A stretch of DNA of 64,000 nucleotides from Pacificitalea manganoxidans (GCF_002504165.1 NZ_CP021404.1:1922001-1986000); one strand, 5' to 3'; counted from the stretch's first letter, positions 10,564-20,527 are shown. The notes: generated by a model not told the origin, from the sequence alone. Numbers and translations: made by a program.

Positions 10564-11166
10564 CTATCCCAGCGCGCGACGGGCCCGCAATGCCGCGCCG
10601 ATGGTGCCATCGTCGAGGTAATCGAGTTCCCCCCCGATCGGCACCCCCTGCGCAAGGGACGTCACCGCGACGCCCCGATCCTCCATCGCGTCGGCCAGAT
10701 AATGCGCCGTGGTCTGTCCGTCGACGGTCGCGTTGAGCGCCAAAATGACCTCGGTGATCTGCTCCGCGCCAAGCCGGTCCAGCAGACGCGGGATGCGCAA
10801 CTCATCGGGTCCGATCGCATCCAGCGCCGATAGCGTCCCGCCCAGCACATGATACCGGCCCTTGAACGCGCGGGTGCGCTCCATCGCCCATAGATCGGCC
10901 ACATCCTCCACCACGCACAGCTCCCCGGTCGCGCGTTTCTCCGAGGCACAGATGCTGCAGATCTCGCTGGTGCCGACATTGCCGCAATTGATGCATTCGC
11001 GGGCGGTGTCCGCCACCTCCTGCATGGCCTCGGCCAAGGGGGCCAGCAATTGACCACGCTTCTTGACCAGATGCAGCACCGCGCGGCGGGCGGACCGGGG
11101 GCCAAGACCGGGCAGCCGGGCCATCAGCCCAATCAGCTTGTCGATGGATTCAGGGGTGTCGCTCAC
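10564..11166 (-). CDS. recR: Recombination mediator RecR
   Basis: A 200-residue protein that, with RecF and RecO, loads RecA at gaps in DNA. It has the N-terminal helix-hairpin-helix ([19 protein letters not shown]), a four-cysteine zinc finger (CINCGNV, then ICSICASE; about 58-75), and a Toprim domain ([14 protein letters not shown] onward, ending in the [11 protein letters not shown] region). A GTG start at 11166 gives the usual RecR length. The reading frame stays open upstream, but that part shows no conserved features. It converges on cckA with 9 bp between the stops. Confidence 0.95.
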   Translation of the reverse strand: MSDTPESIDKLIGLMARLPGLGPRSARRAVLHLVKKRGQLLAPLAEAMQEVADTARECINCGNVGTSEICSICASEKRATGELCVVEDVADLWAMERTRAFKGRYHVLGGTLSALDAIGPDELRIPRLLDRLGAEQITEVILALNATVDGQTTAHYLADAMEDRGVAVTSLAQGVPIGGELDYLDDGTIGAALRARRALG

Positions 11167-11269
11167 GCGCGGGCTCCTTCCTGTCGGGGCAGTCCCGACG
11201 CGACCAAACCAGATAGCGCTTGGGATGAAAACGTCACAACCCCCGTCAGCATGGTCACGGCCATCGGGG

Positions 11270-12441
11270 TCATGGCGCAAACTTCCGCGCGTAGCCTTCG
11301 TCATCCGCCGAGCCGCCGGTCAAAGTCACCGCGCCGAGGCGTCCGATCTCATCGCTGCTTTTCGCCGCCGCGCCATTGCCGCCCAGCAGGACCGAGATCC
11401 CCGGCGCCACGCGCCCGATGATCGGCAGGCCGCTGGCCGTATCGCTGATGATGCAGGCGCCATGGCTGATCGCCGCGATCTCCATATCCGGCAAGAGGCC
11501 CCGCAGGATGTCGATCTGCTGCGCGGCAACCTCCGCCGCGCCGCCGCCGCGAAACCAGTCATTTGCCGCCTCAGCACCGTGCAGCAGCCGGTCCACCGGG
11601 TCGCCGCCGATCTTGATGCGCAGCGAACCGTCAGGATAGCGCGCGGGCGGCACCACATAGACGTAGAACCCGGGCGGATCGGGTCGCCAGATCAGCGCGG
11701 GCAGGGCGCGCAATCGCTGGGCGGTCGCCTCCGACACATGCGCCATCGCGATGGTGCGGGCATAGACGGTCAGAGGGGGCGCGACGTCCAGCAGCCCGTC
11801 AAGCGCGGCATAGCCCCCGGTCGCCAGCAAAACCTGCCGCGCAACCACGCCATCACCGCCCTCGAGCGTCAGGTGGATATGCCCGTCGCGCTGCGCGATC
11901 CCCCGCACGGCGGATGGGATATGGCCGACACCGGCGCGCGTGGCCGCCGTGATCTGCGCCCGGACCAAGGCGCGCGGATCGATGAACCCGGCATCGCCCG
12001 CCTCGACCACCGCCGCCGTGCCAGCGGGGAAGCTGTAGCCCATCTGCATCAGATCCCCGCCGCGCAACTCCCGGCACGCGATGCCGCTGGCATGTGCCGT
12101 GGTGGCGGTGCGCGTAATGAAGCCGTCGCTGCGGTCCGGACCGGCAGCATCGCGCCGACGGGATGGTGAAACGCCACGCCGCCTGCCGCAGCAATGTCGC
12201 CATAGCGCGCCATGGATCGCTGCGCGAGCCGCGCCCAGTCTGGATCTGGGTCGATGCCACGGGTGATGCGCCCGGCGTCATAATGGCTGGCGAAGGGGCC
12301 GGTGTGATGCGCGGGGATCGCAGGCTCCGCCGGGCCGATCAGCAGATTACGCGCGCCGGGCGCCATCATCGCCAGATGCCGGGCAGCGGCGGCCCCCATC
12401 ATGCCCGCGCCGATGATGACGTGATCGTAGGTCCGGCTCAT
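11270..12441 (-). pseudogene. FAD-dependent oxidoreductase (DAO family), frameshifted
   Basis: A gene split over two frames. Frame one runs from the ATG at 12441 (SRTYDHVIIGAGMMGAAAARH, the FAD Rossmann motif) to about VGAMLPV. The frame one base over continues with DGFITRTATTAHASG and runs to 11270 through GGYAALDGLL and a typical DAO ending (GLPIIGRVAPGISVLLGGNG). One base appears lost near 12133-12143, inside GTCCGGACC; restoring a C would read VPDRSDGF. The product would be a glycine/D-amino-acid-oxidase-like flavoenzyme of about 390 residues. Its ATG overlaps the response-regulator stop by 4 bp, so it belongs to that operon. A sequencing error is possible. Confidence 0.75.
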
Positions 12442-13103
12442 AGCCGCACCCCGGTGCCCTGCAGCACCCCGTGTTCCAAGGCGTAGCGGGTCAGCCCGGC
12501 GGTGGAACTGATGCCCAGCTTGGCCTTGATATTCTTGCGGTGGGTTTCGACCGTGCGCACCGAGATATCCAGCACCTCCGCCACCTCGCGATTGGATTTG
12601 CCCAGAGCCAGTTGCAGCAGGATCGTCTGTTCGCGGTTGGTCAGCGGCACGCGCCCGTCGGCGGTCTGCGGGGTGATCGCGGCACGGGTGCCGGTGCACA
12701 GGTAGCGATCCCCGGCCATGACGCGGTCGATGGCGGTCTTGATCTCTTCGGTCGGGACGTCCTTGAGCAGATAGCCGCGCGCGCCGTGGCTGAGCGCGGT
12801 CGAGATATATTCCGGCGTGTCATGCATCGACAGGATCAAAATTCGCGTGTCGCAACAGGTTTCAAGGATCATCTCCGTCGCTGAAAGCCCGTTCACCCCC
12901 GGCATGTTCAGATCCATCAGGATCACATCGGGGCGCAGCTCCGCCACCCGGTCGATTGCCTCCTGCCCCGAAGACAGCGTGCCCACGACCGTGATGTCAT
13001 CATAGCTTTCCAATATGGCCTCGATACCCTCGGCGACCATCGGATGGTCATCGACGATCATGACCCGGACGGGCGCGGCGGGCTGGGGCGGCGGGGCGGT
13101 CAT
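12438..13103 (-). CDS. NarL/FixJ-family response regulator
   Basis: A 221-residue two-component regulator. The receiver domain (about 14-130) has the acidic pair IVDDH (18-20), phospho-Asp 64 in DVILMDLNMPG, and the conserved Lys in LLKDVPTEE. The C-terminal LuxR-type helix-turn-helix is readable as LTNREQTILLQLALGKSNREVAEVLDI, then SVRTVETHRKNIKAKLGI. Its start overlaps the kinase gene stop by 4 bp (ATGA) and its stop overlaps the oxidoreductase start, so the three genes are translationally coupled. The target genes are unknown. Confidence 0.92.
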   Translation of the reverse strand: MTAPPPQPAAPVRVMIVDDHPMVAEGIEAILESYDDITVVGTLSSGQEAIDRVAELRPDVILMDLNMPGVNGLSATEMILETCCDTRILILSMHDTPEYISTALSHGARGYLLKDVPTEEIKTAIDRVMAGDRYLCTGTRAAITPQTADGRVPLTNREQTILLQLALGKSNREVAEVLDISVRTVETHRKNIKAKLGISSTAGLTRYALEHGVLQGTGVRL

Positions 13104-14605
13104 GGGCGGGGTCCTTCGGCGGGGGGGATGGGCGATGCGGTGTCGGATGTGCCCGGCGCACGGGATCGGCGGCGGCCATTATCGGTATCCGGCGCCAACA
13201 GGCGGGTCAGCGGCACGGTCGCTTCGATCAGCGTGCCCTCGGCGCTGCTGGTGACGGTCAACCGCCCGTCGAGCCGCTCAAGCCGTTCATGCATGTTGCG
13301 CAGCCCAAGGCCACGGCTGCCCGCGCCGCGCCCGCCGCTGGCCTCCATGCCTTTGCCGTTGTCGCTGATCCGCATGGTCGCGCCCTTCTTGTGGCCAAAG
13401 ACCGACAGCTTCACCACCGTCGCCTCGGCGTGACGCTCGATATTGGTGAGCGCTTCCTGTGCGATACGGTAGAACGCGGTCTTGGCCTCGGGTGCAAGCC
13501 GGTTGGAGAAAACGACCGTTTCAAACTCGGTGTGAATGCCGGTGCGCTGCTCGAACTCCTCGGTCAGCGCCTGAAGCGCGGGACCGATACCCAGATCGTC
13601 CAGCACCGAGGGGCGCAAATCGCGGCTGATCCGGCGCACTTCGGTGATCGCGGCGGACAGGTTCGCAACCCCGCGATCAAGGTTGTCCGCGGCGCGCGCG
13701 TCGCCCGAGGCCAGCCGCCTGCGCGCCAATTCCAGCGCGTAGCGCACACCCACCAACATCTGTGAAATCGAATCGTGCAGTTCCCGCGCGACGCGGCCGC
13801 GCTCCTCCTCCTGCGTGTCGAAAATGCGCAGCGTCAGTGCTTTTAGCTTCCGATCCGCGCGCCGGCGATCCCGCATCACGATGACGACGCCGACAAGGAA
13901 CACCGCCCAAAGCGCGCCGATGGTGATGGCGGCGATCCAGCCAAAGGTCGCGCGAATGCGCTGCTCGGTCTCCGCCCGCGCGGCGGAGACGGCCTCCAGC
14001 ACATCGTCGATGAAAATGCCGGTGCCGACCGCCCATTGCCAATCCTGCAGACCGATGACGTAGGACACCATGCGCTCCGTCTCGCCGGTGCTGGGCTTGG
14101 TCCACAGATAGCTGTGATAGCCGCCGCCTGCGCGGGCAAGGTCGATCAATTCGTCCACCACCGGCGTTTCTTCGATGTCGCGCAGACCGGCCCAGTTACG
14201 GTTGATGAGCCGGGTTTCGCGCGGCGCGACAAGGTTGGTGCCGGTGTAGTCGTAGACAAAGATGAACCCGTCACTGCCGTAGACCATCGCGGCGAGCGTC
14301 TGTTTGACCCGCTCTTGGGCCGCGCGATCATCGGGGAGGGCGGGATTGTAATCCCGCGCAATCGCGGTGCGGGCCAGCGCGAGGTAATTTTTCAGCTCGC
14401 GCTTCTTGGCCTCGATAAGCTGGGTTTCAAGCTCCGCGATCTCCCGCTCCGACAGGCGGCGCGCTTCTACCGCGACCAGAACGGACAGCCCCGCGACGGT
14501 CACGATCAGCGGCACGGTCGCGGTCAGCAGCAGCGCCCGGGCCGAGCCGGGGCGGCGCAGGCTGGACAGCGCCTGCATGATCTGACGAAACGGGATAAGG
14601 GACAT
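13100..14605 (-). CDS. Cache-domain sensor histidine kinase (HisKA_3 type)
   Basis: A 501-residue membrane kinase. The first helix is about residues 20-45. A periplasmic single-Cache domain (about 50-195) shows the family signature GGYHSYLWTKPSTGE and DWQWAVGTGIFIDDV. The second helix lies at about 207-232. The HisKA_3 domain has the phospho-His in RELHDSISQMLVG (about 278). The HATPase domain has RISDNGKGME and GLGLRNMHERLERL. sCache_2 domains bind small organic ligands in known cases; the ligand here is unknown. It is the first gene of the operon with the NarL-type regulator and the broken flavoenzyme. Confidence 0.9.
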   Translation of the reverse strand: MSLIPFRQIMQALSSLRRPGSARALLLTATVPLIVTVAGLSVLVAVEARRLSEREIAELETQLIEAKKRELKNYLALARTAIARDYNPALPDDRAAQERVKQTLAAMVYGSDGFIFVYDYTGTNLVAPRETRLINRNWAGLRDIEETPVVDELIDLARAGGGYHSYLWTKPSTGETERMVSYVIGLQDWQWAVGTGIFIDDVLEAVSAARAETEQRIRATFGWIAAITIGALWAVFLVGVVIVMRDRRRADRKLKALTLRIFDTQEEERGRVARELHDSISQMLVGVRYALELARRRLASGDARAADNLDRGVANLSAAITEVRRISRDLRPSVLDDLGIGPALQALTEEFEQRTGIHTEFETVVFSNRLAPEAKTAFYRIAQEALTNIERHAEATVVKLSVFGHKKGATMRISDNGKGMEASGGRGAGSRGLGLRNMHERLERLDGRLTVTSSAEGTLIEATVPLTRLLAPDTDNGRRRSRAPGTSDTASPIPPAEGPRP

Positions 14606-14715
14606 GCGCGCGGCTGCAAGATAAGGGTAAGGTTACGCCGCTGCGGGCGCGTGCCGCAACTATGCCCGCGCCGGTCCGGTGGGGCAAGCGGCGCGGCGGG
14701 GCCGTAGCGCCCAAA

Positions 14716-14741
14716 TCCTCCGCATATTTACAGAAATTCAG
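14716..14741. repeat. Possible degenerate copy of the intergenic motif (copy 3)
   Basis: TCCTCCGCATATTTACAG, then AAATTCAG, lies between two minus-strand genes. It shares the CCTCC, ATATTT and A-rich tail pattern with the copies after aglK and ilvB, but the middle is shorter. The match is weak. Confidence 0.25.
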
Positions 14742-14759
14742 CGGCTTACGCTGGGGGGC

Positions 14760-15041
14760 TCATCCCTTGACCTCGGTCCTGGTGAAGTCGCGGGGCAGGT
14801 GTTTGGTGGCGCTGAACCAGTCCGACGCGCGGGTGCGGGCCTGATGCGCCTCAAATGCGGCGGCATCGCGGAAAAGCTCCGTCACCTCGTAGATCTGCGG
14901 GGCGTCAGGGCGCGGGGCAACGTGGAATGACAGGCATCCCGGCTCGGCGCGGGTCAGGCGCAGATGGTCGGGCAGATGTGCCTCGACCAGCGCGATATCT
15001 TCGGGCGTCAGACAGGTGAGCGTGCCAGTGAGCCGCATCAT
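14760..15041 (-). CDS. Antibiotic biosynthesis monooxygenase (ABM)-like domain protein
   Basis: A 93-residue protein with the ferredoxin-like ABM fold pattern: MRLTGTLTCLTPEDIALVEAHLPDHLRLTRAEPGCLSF-type strand-helix-strand, then YEVTELFRDAAAFEAHQ and a C-terminal helix. Proteins of this size are often called putative quinol monooxygenases; the real substrate is usually unknown. Its ATG overlaps the TGA of the upstream glycosyltransferase gene (a second ATG follows at once), so the two are translated as a pair. Confidence 0.8.
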   Translation of the reverse strand: MMRLTGTLTCLTPEDIALVEAHLPDHLRLTRAEPGCLSFHVAPRPDAPQIYEVTELFRDAAAFEAHQARTRASDWFSATKHLPRDFTRTEVKG

Positions 15042-16054
15042 GCCGCGGCCTCCGTATGCAGGCTGCGGCCCAGCAGGGCCTCCGCCGCGCGCTTCATCGT
15101 TTGGTATTCATCCCAGTAGCGGGCGCGCAAACGTCGCTGCAACGGCTGATGCACCAGATGCCAGCGCCACGGGGCCGAAGCCGCCTGCCACGGCTTTTCA
15201 AACCCGGTAAAATGAATGATTGCAGGATCTTCTCGACTGACCTTAAACCTATCGCGCAGCTCGGCGGGCACATAGGATTTGCCCGTTTTCGGATCCCCCC
15301 AGCCGCTGTTCCATTCCGGTGGCAGGATCAGCCGGTCGTCGCGGAACACCATGTTCAGCCAATCCTGATCGCGGGAGGTATAGCGCGCCGTGGCCTCGAT
15401 ATCGCGCATCGGTTCGGCCAGCCCACGGGCGCGGATGCGGTCAAGGTCGAGCAGCATCACCCCGGAATTGAAGTAGCCATGCATGTCGATCCCGTCGAGC
15501 TTCCGCCCGCGGGCCAGCGTTTTGTCGGCGGCTTTGCGGGCACTGGCGGCGCGGCTTGTGCGGGCCTTGGCCAGCATGACTTGCACACCGGGCGCAAGGC
15601 AGGCCCCGATGGCCCGGCCCTGTAGATCCGTTTGCCACAGCGCGTTCAGATCGCGCCGGGCGATCACATCCCCGTCGAGATAAATCACCCGGCCCCGGTG
15701 AATTTCCGGCAACAACAGGCGCGACCGCGCGGCCAAGGGCAGCCGCCCGCGTTTGAGATGCCGGAAAGGCGCAAGGTCGACCGGCTCCAGCCGTAGATCC
15801 GCCTGCGGGAATGCCGCGCCATAGATCTCCAGATCCCGCGCCATCGTGCCGGGGTCTTCGGTCGGATGCAGTGTCACGCGGATCGGGCCGGGGGTCCGTC
15901 GCAGCACGGACAACAACGACACCAGCGTGCAGGGCGCAAATGCGGTGTCGAAGAAATAGGTGACATGGGGCGGGGTGCCGGGGGCAGGGCGATCGGCCCC
16001 GGCATCGGGGGCGGGGCCGGCCTGATCGTGATCCGCGCGCGTGTCACCTGTCAT
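15038..16054 (-). CDS. Family 8 glycosyltransferase
   Basis: A 338-residue GT-A fold glycosyltransferase of the GT8 (LPS galactosyl/glucosyltransferase, RfaJ-like) group. The metal-binding DxD motif is seen as YLDGDVIARRDL (DGD at 127-129). It is followed by the typical GT8 substrate blocks YFNSGVMLLDLDRIR and DQDWLNMVFRDD, and IIHFTGFEKPW near the end. The N-terminal 30 residues are Pro/Ala rich and probably disordered; a later start cannot be excluded. It likely adds a sugar to LPS or another cell-surface glycan. Confidence 0.88.
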   Translation of the reverse strand: MTGDTRADHDQAGPAPDAGADRPAPGTPPHVTYFFDTAFAPCTLVSLLSVLRRTPGPIRVTLHPTEDPGTMARDLEIYGAAFPQADLRLEPVDLAPFRHLKRGRLPLAARSRLLLPEIHRGRVIYLDGDVIARRDLNALWQTDLQGRAIGACLAPGVQVMLAKARTSRAASARKAADKTLARGRKLDGIDMHGYFNSGVMLLDLDRIRARGLAEPMRDIEATARYTSRDQDWLNMVFRDDRLILPPEWNSGWGDPKTGKSYVPAELRDRFKVSREDPAIIHFTGFEKPWQAASAPWRWHLVHQPLQRRLRARYWDEYQTMKRAAEALLGRSLHTEAAA

Positions 16055-16084
16055 GTCATCTGCCTTTCGTCGGGGCGTGATGCG

Positions 16085-16327
16085 TCAGAACCAGCGCAGC
16101 ATCCCCACGATGCCCGCAAAGGCATAGAAAAACTGCAACACAAGGATGCCCTTATGCCCGCCCAGCCACGCCCAGAGCCCAATCGATACCGATGAGATCA
16201 GCAGCAGCGTGAAGCCTGCGAATTCGGATCCGGTGTTCGACGCGACCAGCAGCGAATAGAAAATCGCCGTGCCGACGCCGAACCATTCCAGAAGGCGCGA
16301 ACTGCGGCGGCGCGCCATCGTCTTCAT
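16085..16327 (-). CDS. Small membrane protein of unknown function
   Basis: An 80-residue protein with two or three hydrophobic helices ([49 protein letters not shown]) after a basic N-terminus ([10 protein letters not shown]). The ATG at 16327 overlaps the guaA stop by 4 bp, so it is translated together with guaA; an upstream ATG at 16333 is less likely. No family is recognised. The coupling says nothing firm about function. Confidence 0.75.
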   Translation of the reverse strand: MKTMARRRSSRLLEWFGVGTAIFYSLLVASNTGSEFAGFTLLLISSVSIGLWAWLGGHKGILVLQFFYAFAGIVGMLRWF

Positions 16328-17889
16328 TCCCATTCGATCGTTCCCGGAGGTTTCGAGGTGATGTCATAGGTGACGCGGTTGATCCCCTTGACCTCGTTGA
16401 TGATCCGCGTGGCGGTTTCACCGAGGAAGTCGTGGCTGAAGGGGAAGTAATCGGCGGTCATGCCGTCCACGCTGGTGACCGCGCGCAGCGCACAGGCGAA
16501 GTCATAGGTGCGGCCATCGCCCATCACGCCCACGGTGCGCACCGGCAGGATCGCGACAAAGGCCTGCCAGATCTCATCGTATAGGCCATGCTTGCGGATC
16601 TGGTCGATGTAAACGGCATCGGCCTTGCGCAGGATTTCCAGCTTCTCGCGGGTGATTTCGCCGGGACAGCGAATGGCAAGGCCGGGTCCGGGGAAGGGAT
16701 GGCGCCCGATAAAGCTGTCGGGCAGGCCCAGCTCGCGCCCCAGTTCGCGGACCTCGTCCTTGAACAGTTCGCGCAGCGGCTCGACCAGCTGCATGTTCAT
16801 CCGTTCGGGCAGGCCGCCGACATTGTGGTGGCTTTTGATCGTGACCGACGGCCCGCCGGAAAAGCTTACGCTTTCGATCACATCGGGGTAAAGTGTGCCT
16901 TGGGCGAGGAAATCCGCACCGCCAATTTCCTTGGCGTGCTTCTCGAACACCTCGATGAACAGACCGCCGATGATCTTGCGCTTGGTTTCCGGGTCGGAGA
17001 CGCCGTCAAGCTTGCCGAGGAACAGTTCGGATTCGTCGGCATGGATCAGCGGCAGGTTATAATGCTCCCGGAACATGCCGACGACTTCTTCGGCCTCGTT
17101 CAGGCGCATCAGACCGTGATCGACGAAAACGCAGGTCAGCTGTTCGCCGATGGCCTCGTGGATCAGGATCGCCGCGACGGAGCTGTCGACGCCACCGGAG
17201 AGCGCGCAGATCACCTTGCCGTCGCCCACCTGTTCGCGGATCTTGCGGATGGCCTCGTCCTTATAGGCCTCCATCGTCCAGTCGCCCTTGAACCCGGCGA
17301 GCTTCACGAAGTTTTCGTACAGCGTGCGGCCATTGGGCGTGTGGTGCACTTCGGGGTGGAACTGCACGGCAAAGAAATTGCGCTCCAGATCCGCGGTGAT
17401 CGCGAAGGGCGCATTGGGCGAGGTGCCATAGACCTGAAATCCGGGCGCGATGGCGCTGACATGATCGCCGTGGCTCATCCAGACCTGCTCGCGCGTGTCG
17501 AGGAACCAGCCGTTCAGCACGTCGATCCGGTCGTCCGACGGGGTGACGTAGGCACGTCCGAATTCGGCCGTGCCGTGGCCCCGCTCGACGGTGCCGCCCA
17601 ACATGTGCATCATGACCTGCTGGCCATAGCAGATGCCAAGGATCGGCACCCCGAGATCAAAGACCGAGGCCGGGGGCCGGGGGCTTGCCTCGTCCAGCAC
17701 GGAGGCCGGACCGCCCGAGAAGATCACCGCCTTCGGCGCGAAATCGCGCAAGAAGTCGTCGGTGACGTTCTGGAACGGGTGAATTTCACAATAGACATCG
17801 AGTTCCCGCAGACGACGCGCAATGAGCTGCGTCACCTGAGAGCCGAAATCGATGATGAGCAGGCGGTCGTGTTGCGCGGGAATATCCAT
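16324..17889 (-). CDS. guaA: GMP synthase (glutamine-hydrolysing)
   Basis: A 521-residue enzyme that aminates XMP to GMP. The N-terminal class I glutaminase has Cys87 in LGICYGQQ and the His/Glu pair in FHPEVHHT. The ATP pyrophosphatase domain has the P-loop ALSGGVDSS and the DHGLMR block. The C-terminal dimerisation domain includes [12 protein letters not shown] and ends in the conserved PPGTIEWE. It is divergent from an SDR gene with 143 bp between the starts. Confidence 0.97.
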   Translation of the reverse strand: MDIPAQHDRLLIIDFGSQVTQLIARRLRELDVYCEIHPFQNVTDDFLRDFAPKAVIFSGGPASVLDEASPRPPASVFDLGVPILGICYGQQVMMHMLGGTVERGHGTAEFGRAYVTPSDDRIDVLNGWFLDTREQVWMSHGDHVSAIAPGFQVYGTSPNAPFAITADLERNFFAVQFHPEVHHTPNGRTLYENFVKLAGFKGDWTMEAYKDEAIRKIREQVGDGKVICALSGGVDSSVAAILIHEAIGEQLTCVFVDHGLMRLNEAEEVVGMFREHYNLPLIHADESELFLGKLDGVSDPETKRKIIGGLFIEVFEKHAKEIGGADFLAQGTLYPDVIESVSFSGGPSVTIKSHHNVGGLPERMNMQLVEPLRELFKDEVRELGRELGLPDSFIGRHPFPGPGLAIRCPGEITREKLEILRKADAVYIDQIRKHGLYDEIWQAFVAILPVRTVGVMGDGRTYDFACALRAVTSVDGMTADYFPFSHDFLGETATRIINEVKGINRVTYDITSKPPGTIEWE

Positions 17890-17992
17890 GCGCGTCTGAT
17901 ATTGCGGGTCGCGCCGCTGCGCAAGACGCGGGAAAGCGCTCTGCGCGAAATCCGGTCGGAACGTGTGCGGGACGCATACGTTGTGGGCAGGA

Positions 17993-18010
17993 CGGGGCCG
18001 GAAGGCCCCG
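17993..18010 (+). other. Hairpin in the leader of the SDR gene
   Basis: CGGGGCC-GGAA-GGCCCCG is a perfect 7-bp stem with a GNRA-type tetraloop. It lies about 10 bp before the AAAGGAG ribosome site of the SDR gene. It may stabilise the transcript start or modulate translation; no riboswitch class is recognised. Confidence 0.5.
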
Positions 18011-18032
18011 ACACTACCAAAGGAGTTCCCGC

Positions 18033-18791
18033 ATGAAACGTTTCGAAGGCAAGGTCGTGATCGTCACTGGCGCGTCCTCCGGCATCGGTGCCGCCACCGC
18101 GCGCCGCTTTGGGGCCGAAGGCGCCAAGGTCGTGCTGGTCGCCCGCTCGAAGGACGATCTGCACGCCGTCGCCGCCGATATTCCACGCAGCATGTGCATC
18201 GCCGCCGATGTCAGCAAACCCACGGACGTGCGCCGCATCGTAGCGGATGCGACCGGCGAACACGGGGCGATCGACGTGCTGATCAACAACGCTGGCACCG
18301 CCGTCATGGGCACGCTGGAGGAGGTGGATCACGACGGCTGGAACAAGGTGATCGATACCGATCTGACCGGCGTCTATCAATTGACCAAGGCGGCGTGGCC
18401 CGCGCTGAAACAATCGCGTGGCAATGTAGTGATGACTTCATCGGTTTCCGGACTGGGCGGCGATTGGGGCATGTTCGCCTATAACGCGGCCAAGGGCGGG
18501 GTGACGAACATGACCCGCGCGCTCGCGCTCGACGCCCGCAACAGTGGCGTGCGGGTCAACGCGGTGAACCCGTCACTGACCAAGACCGAACTGACCCAAG
18601 GGATGCTCGACAACGACGACCTGATCGCCAAATTCGAAGAGCGCATCCCGCTTGGTCGCCCGGCGGAGCCCGAAGACATCGCGGATGTCATCGCGTTCCT
18701 TGCCTCGGACGACGCGCGGTTCGTCAACGGGGTGAACCTGCCGGTGGATGGCGGGCTATCGGCCTCGAACGGGCAGCCGCCGCAGGTCTGA
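18033..18791 (+). CDS. SDR-family NAD(P)-dependent oxidoreductase
   Basis: A 252-residue classical short-chain dehydrogenase/reductase. It has the nucleotide-binding [14 protein letters not shown] (residues 10-20), the NNAGTA motif near 90, the active-site Ser in MTSSVSG and the YxxxK pair in YNAAKGG (about 152-156), and the C-terminal [10 protein letters not shown] block. The Arg after the second strand (ARSKDD) hints at NADP preference but is not decisive. It is about 90 bp upstream of the MttB-like gene on the same strand; the substrate is unknown. Confidence 0.9.
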   Translation: MKRFEGKVVIVTGASSGIGAATARRFGAEGAKVVLVARSKDDLHAVAADIPRSMCIAADVSKPTDVRRIVADATGEHGAIDVLINNAGTAVMGTLEEVDHDGWNKVIDTDLTGVYQLTKAAWPALKQSRGNVVMTSSVSGLGGDWGMFAYNAAKGGVTNMTRALALDARNSGVRVNAVNPSLTKTELTQGMLDNDDLIAKFEERIPLGRPAEPEDIADVIAFLASDDARFVNGVNLPVDGGLSASNGQPPQV

Positions 18792-18883
18792 GCGCGGCGC
18801 GCGTCATCTCGGGCCGAATTCATGCTTCACAGGTGCCGCCCGCTTGGTCATGCTGAACGGACAACCAGCGGCGGAGGCCCGAG

Positions 18884-20437
18884 ATGAGCGACAGCGCAGA
18901 TCCCTCTGGTGGACGGGCGCGCCGTAGCCGTGGCGGCGGCGGCGCGGCCCGCCGGGCCGAACGGATGGCTCCGAAGCTGCGACCCGCACCGCCGATCCAT
19001 CGGGAGATCCCCGATCTGGACCTGCTGCCTGCGGCTACGCTGGATCTGATCGAGGCCAACGCCGAAACCGTGCTGGAGGAGATCGGCGTCAGATTCACGG
19101 ACAATCCGCAGGCGCTCGCCCGCTGGGCCGATGCGGGCGCGCGGATTGACGGGGATCGGGTGCGGCTGCCTCCTGGACTTGCCCGCAATCTGTGCGCCAC
19201 GGCGCCTGCGCGCTTTACCCAGCAGGCCCGCAACCCGGCGCGCAGCGTTGAGATCGGCGGGCGCGATCTGGTGCTGGCGCCGGTATATGGCCCGCCCTTC
19301 GTGCGTGATCTGGACGGTGTGCGCCGCTACGCCACGCTGCAAGATTTCCGTGATTTCGTGAAGCTCGCCTATATGTCGCCCAATCTGCACCATTCAGGCG
19401 GCACCCTGTGCGAGCCGACGGATGTGCCGGTGAACAAACGCCATCTGGACATGTTGCTGGCCCATATGACGCTGTCGGACAAACCATTCATGGGCTCCGT
19501 CACCGATCCGGCGCGGGCGCGCGACAGCGTGGCAATGGCGGAGATCCTGTTTGGCGGATTGGCGGGGCGGACGGTGATGACCTCGCTCATCAACATCAAC
19601 TCGCCGCTTAGTTTCGACGCGACGATGATGGGGGCGCTGGAGATCTACGCGGGGGCGAATCAGGCAACGATCATATCGCCGTTCATCGTGGGCGGAGCGA
19701 TGGCCCCGGTCAGCGTCGTCGGCACGCTGACACAGGTGTTGGCCGAATGCATGGCGGGGATCGCCTATGCGCAATTGATCCGCCCCGGCGCGCCGGTGAT
19801 CTTTGGCACATTCGTCACCTCGATCGATATGAACAGCGGTGCGCCGACCTTTGGCACGCCCGAAGCCGCCCAGGTCACCTATGGCGCGGGGCAACTGGCG
19901 CGGCGGCTCGGCGTGCCGTATCGCTCTGCCGGGGCGTTTTGCGGGGCTAAACTGCCGGATGCGCAGGCCGGCTATGAAAGCGCAAATTCCCTCAATGCCG
20001 GATTGCTGGCCGGGGTGAACTTCATGCTCCATGCCGCAGGCTGGCTGGAGGGCGGTTTGGTCGCGAGTTTCGAGAAATTCGTCATGGATGACGACCAGTT
20101 AGGCATTTTGCACCGCATGGCGCGGGCGCTGCCGGTGGACGAGGGCGGGCAAGCGCTCGACGCGATGCGGGAGGTGGGACCGGGCGGGCATTACCTTGGC
20201 TGTGCGCATACGCAGGCGCATTACCGCGATGCGTTCTGGCGCTCCGACGTGCTGGATTACAAACCCTACGAGACATGGGAGGAGGAGGGCGCGCGGGATA
20301 CGGCCGATCTGGCGCGCGCCCGCGTGCGCAAGCTTCTGTCCGACTACGTCGCCCCACCGCTGGACCCGGCGATCCTGACGGCTCTTGAGGCCTTCGTGGC
20401 GGAGCGGAAAGCGGCGGAACAGGACGCGTTCAGCTAA
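18884..20437 (+). CDS. Trimethylamine methyltransferase (MttB) family protein
   Basis: A 517-residue member of the MttB/MtgB superfamily, which moves a methyl group from a quaternary amine (glycine betaine, carnitine, proline betaine and similar) to a corrinoid protein. The N-terminal 30 residues are basic and low-complexity. Core blocks include DLDLLPAATLDLIEANAETVLEEIG-like, GTLCEPTDVPVNKRH and FGTFVTSIDMNSGAPTFGTPE. The frame has no internal UAG, so it does not use pyrrolysine and is not a true trimethylamine enzyme. The corrinoid protein at 33881-34582 could be a partner, but it is not adjacent. Confidence 0.85.
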   Translation: MSDSADPSGGRARRSRGGGGAARRAERMAPKLRPAPPIHREIPDLDLLPAATLDLIEANAETVLEEIGVRFTDNPQALARWADAGARIDGDRVRLPPGLARNLCATAPARFTQQARNPARSVEIGGRDLVLAPVYGPPFVRDLDGVRRYATLQDFRDFVKLAYMSPNLHHSGGTLCEPTDVPVNKRHLDMLLAHMTLSDKPFMGSVTDPARARDSVAMAEILFGGLAGRTVMTSLININSPLSFDATMMGALEIYAGANQATIISPFIVGGAMAPVSVVGTLTQVLAECMAGIAYAQLIRPGAPVIFGTFVTSIDMNSGAPTFGTPEAAQVTYGAGQLARRLGVPYRSAGAFCGAKLPDAQAGYESANSLNAGLLAGVNFMLHAAGWLEGGLVASFEKFVMDDDQLGILHRMARALPVDEGGQALDAMREVGPGGHYLGCAHTQAHYRDAFWRSDVLDYKPYETWEEEGARDTADLARARVRKLLSDYVAPPLDPAILTALEAFVAERKAAEQDAFS

Positions 20438-20465
20438 GGCGATCCGGCGCGCGCGCTGCCAATCG

Positions 20466-20480
20466 TTAACCGCTGGTTGA
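20466..20480. promoter_or_regulatory. CtrA-like box (one mismatch)
   Basis: TTAACCGCTGGTTGA matches TTAA-N7-TTAA except for one base. It lies between the 3' ends of the mttB-like gene and the DUF6477 gene, so it is not upstream of a nearby start. A DnaA-box match is 48 bp to the right. It may be a chance match. Confidence 0.3.
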
Positions 20481-20527
20481 GTGCAATCAGGCTCCGCATC
20501 TACGCCATGCACAGGTTTTCCTCAGAT

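Noticed and set aside
16588-18036. Long plus-strand open frame opposite guaA
   Set aside because: guaA is unmistakable on the minus strand; the plus-strand product has no recognisable motif and runs through the guaA promoter.
18884-20437. Pyrrolysine-containing trimethylamine methyltransferase
   Set aside because: The frame is continuous with no in-frame UAG, and no pyl genes are in view.
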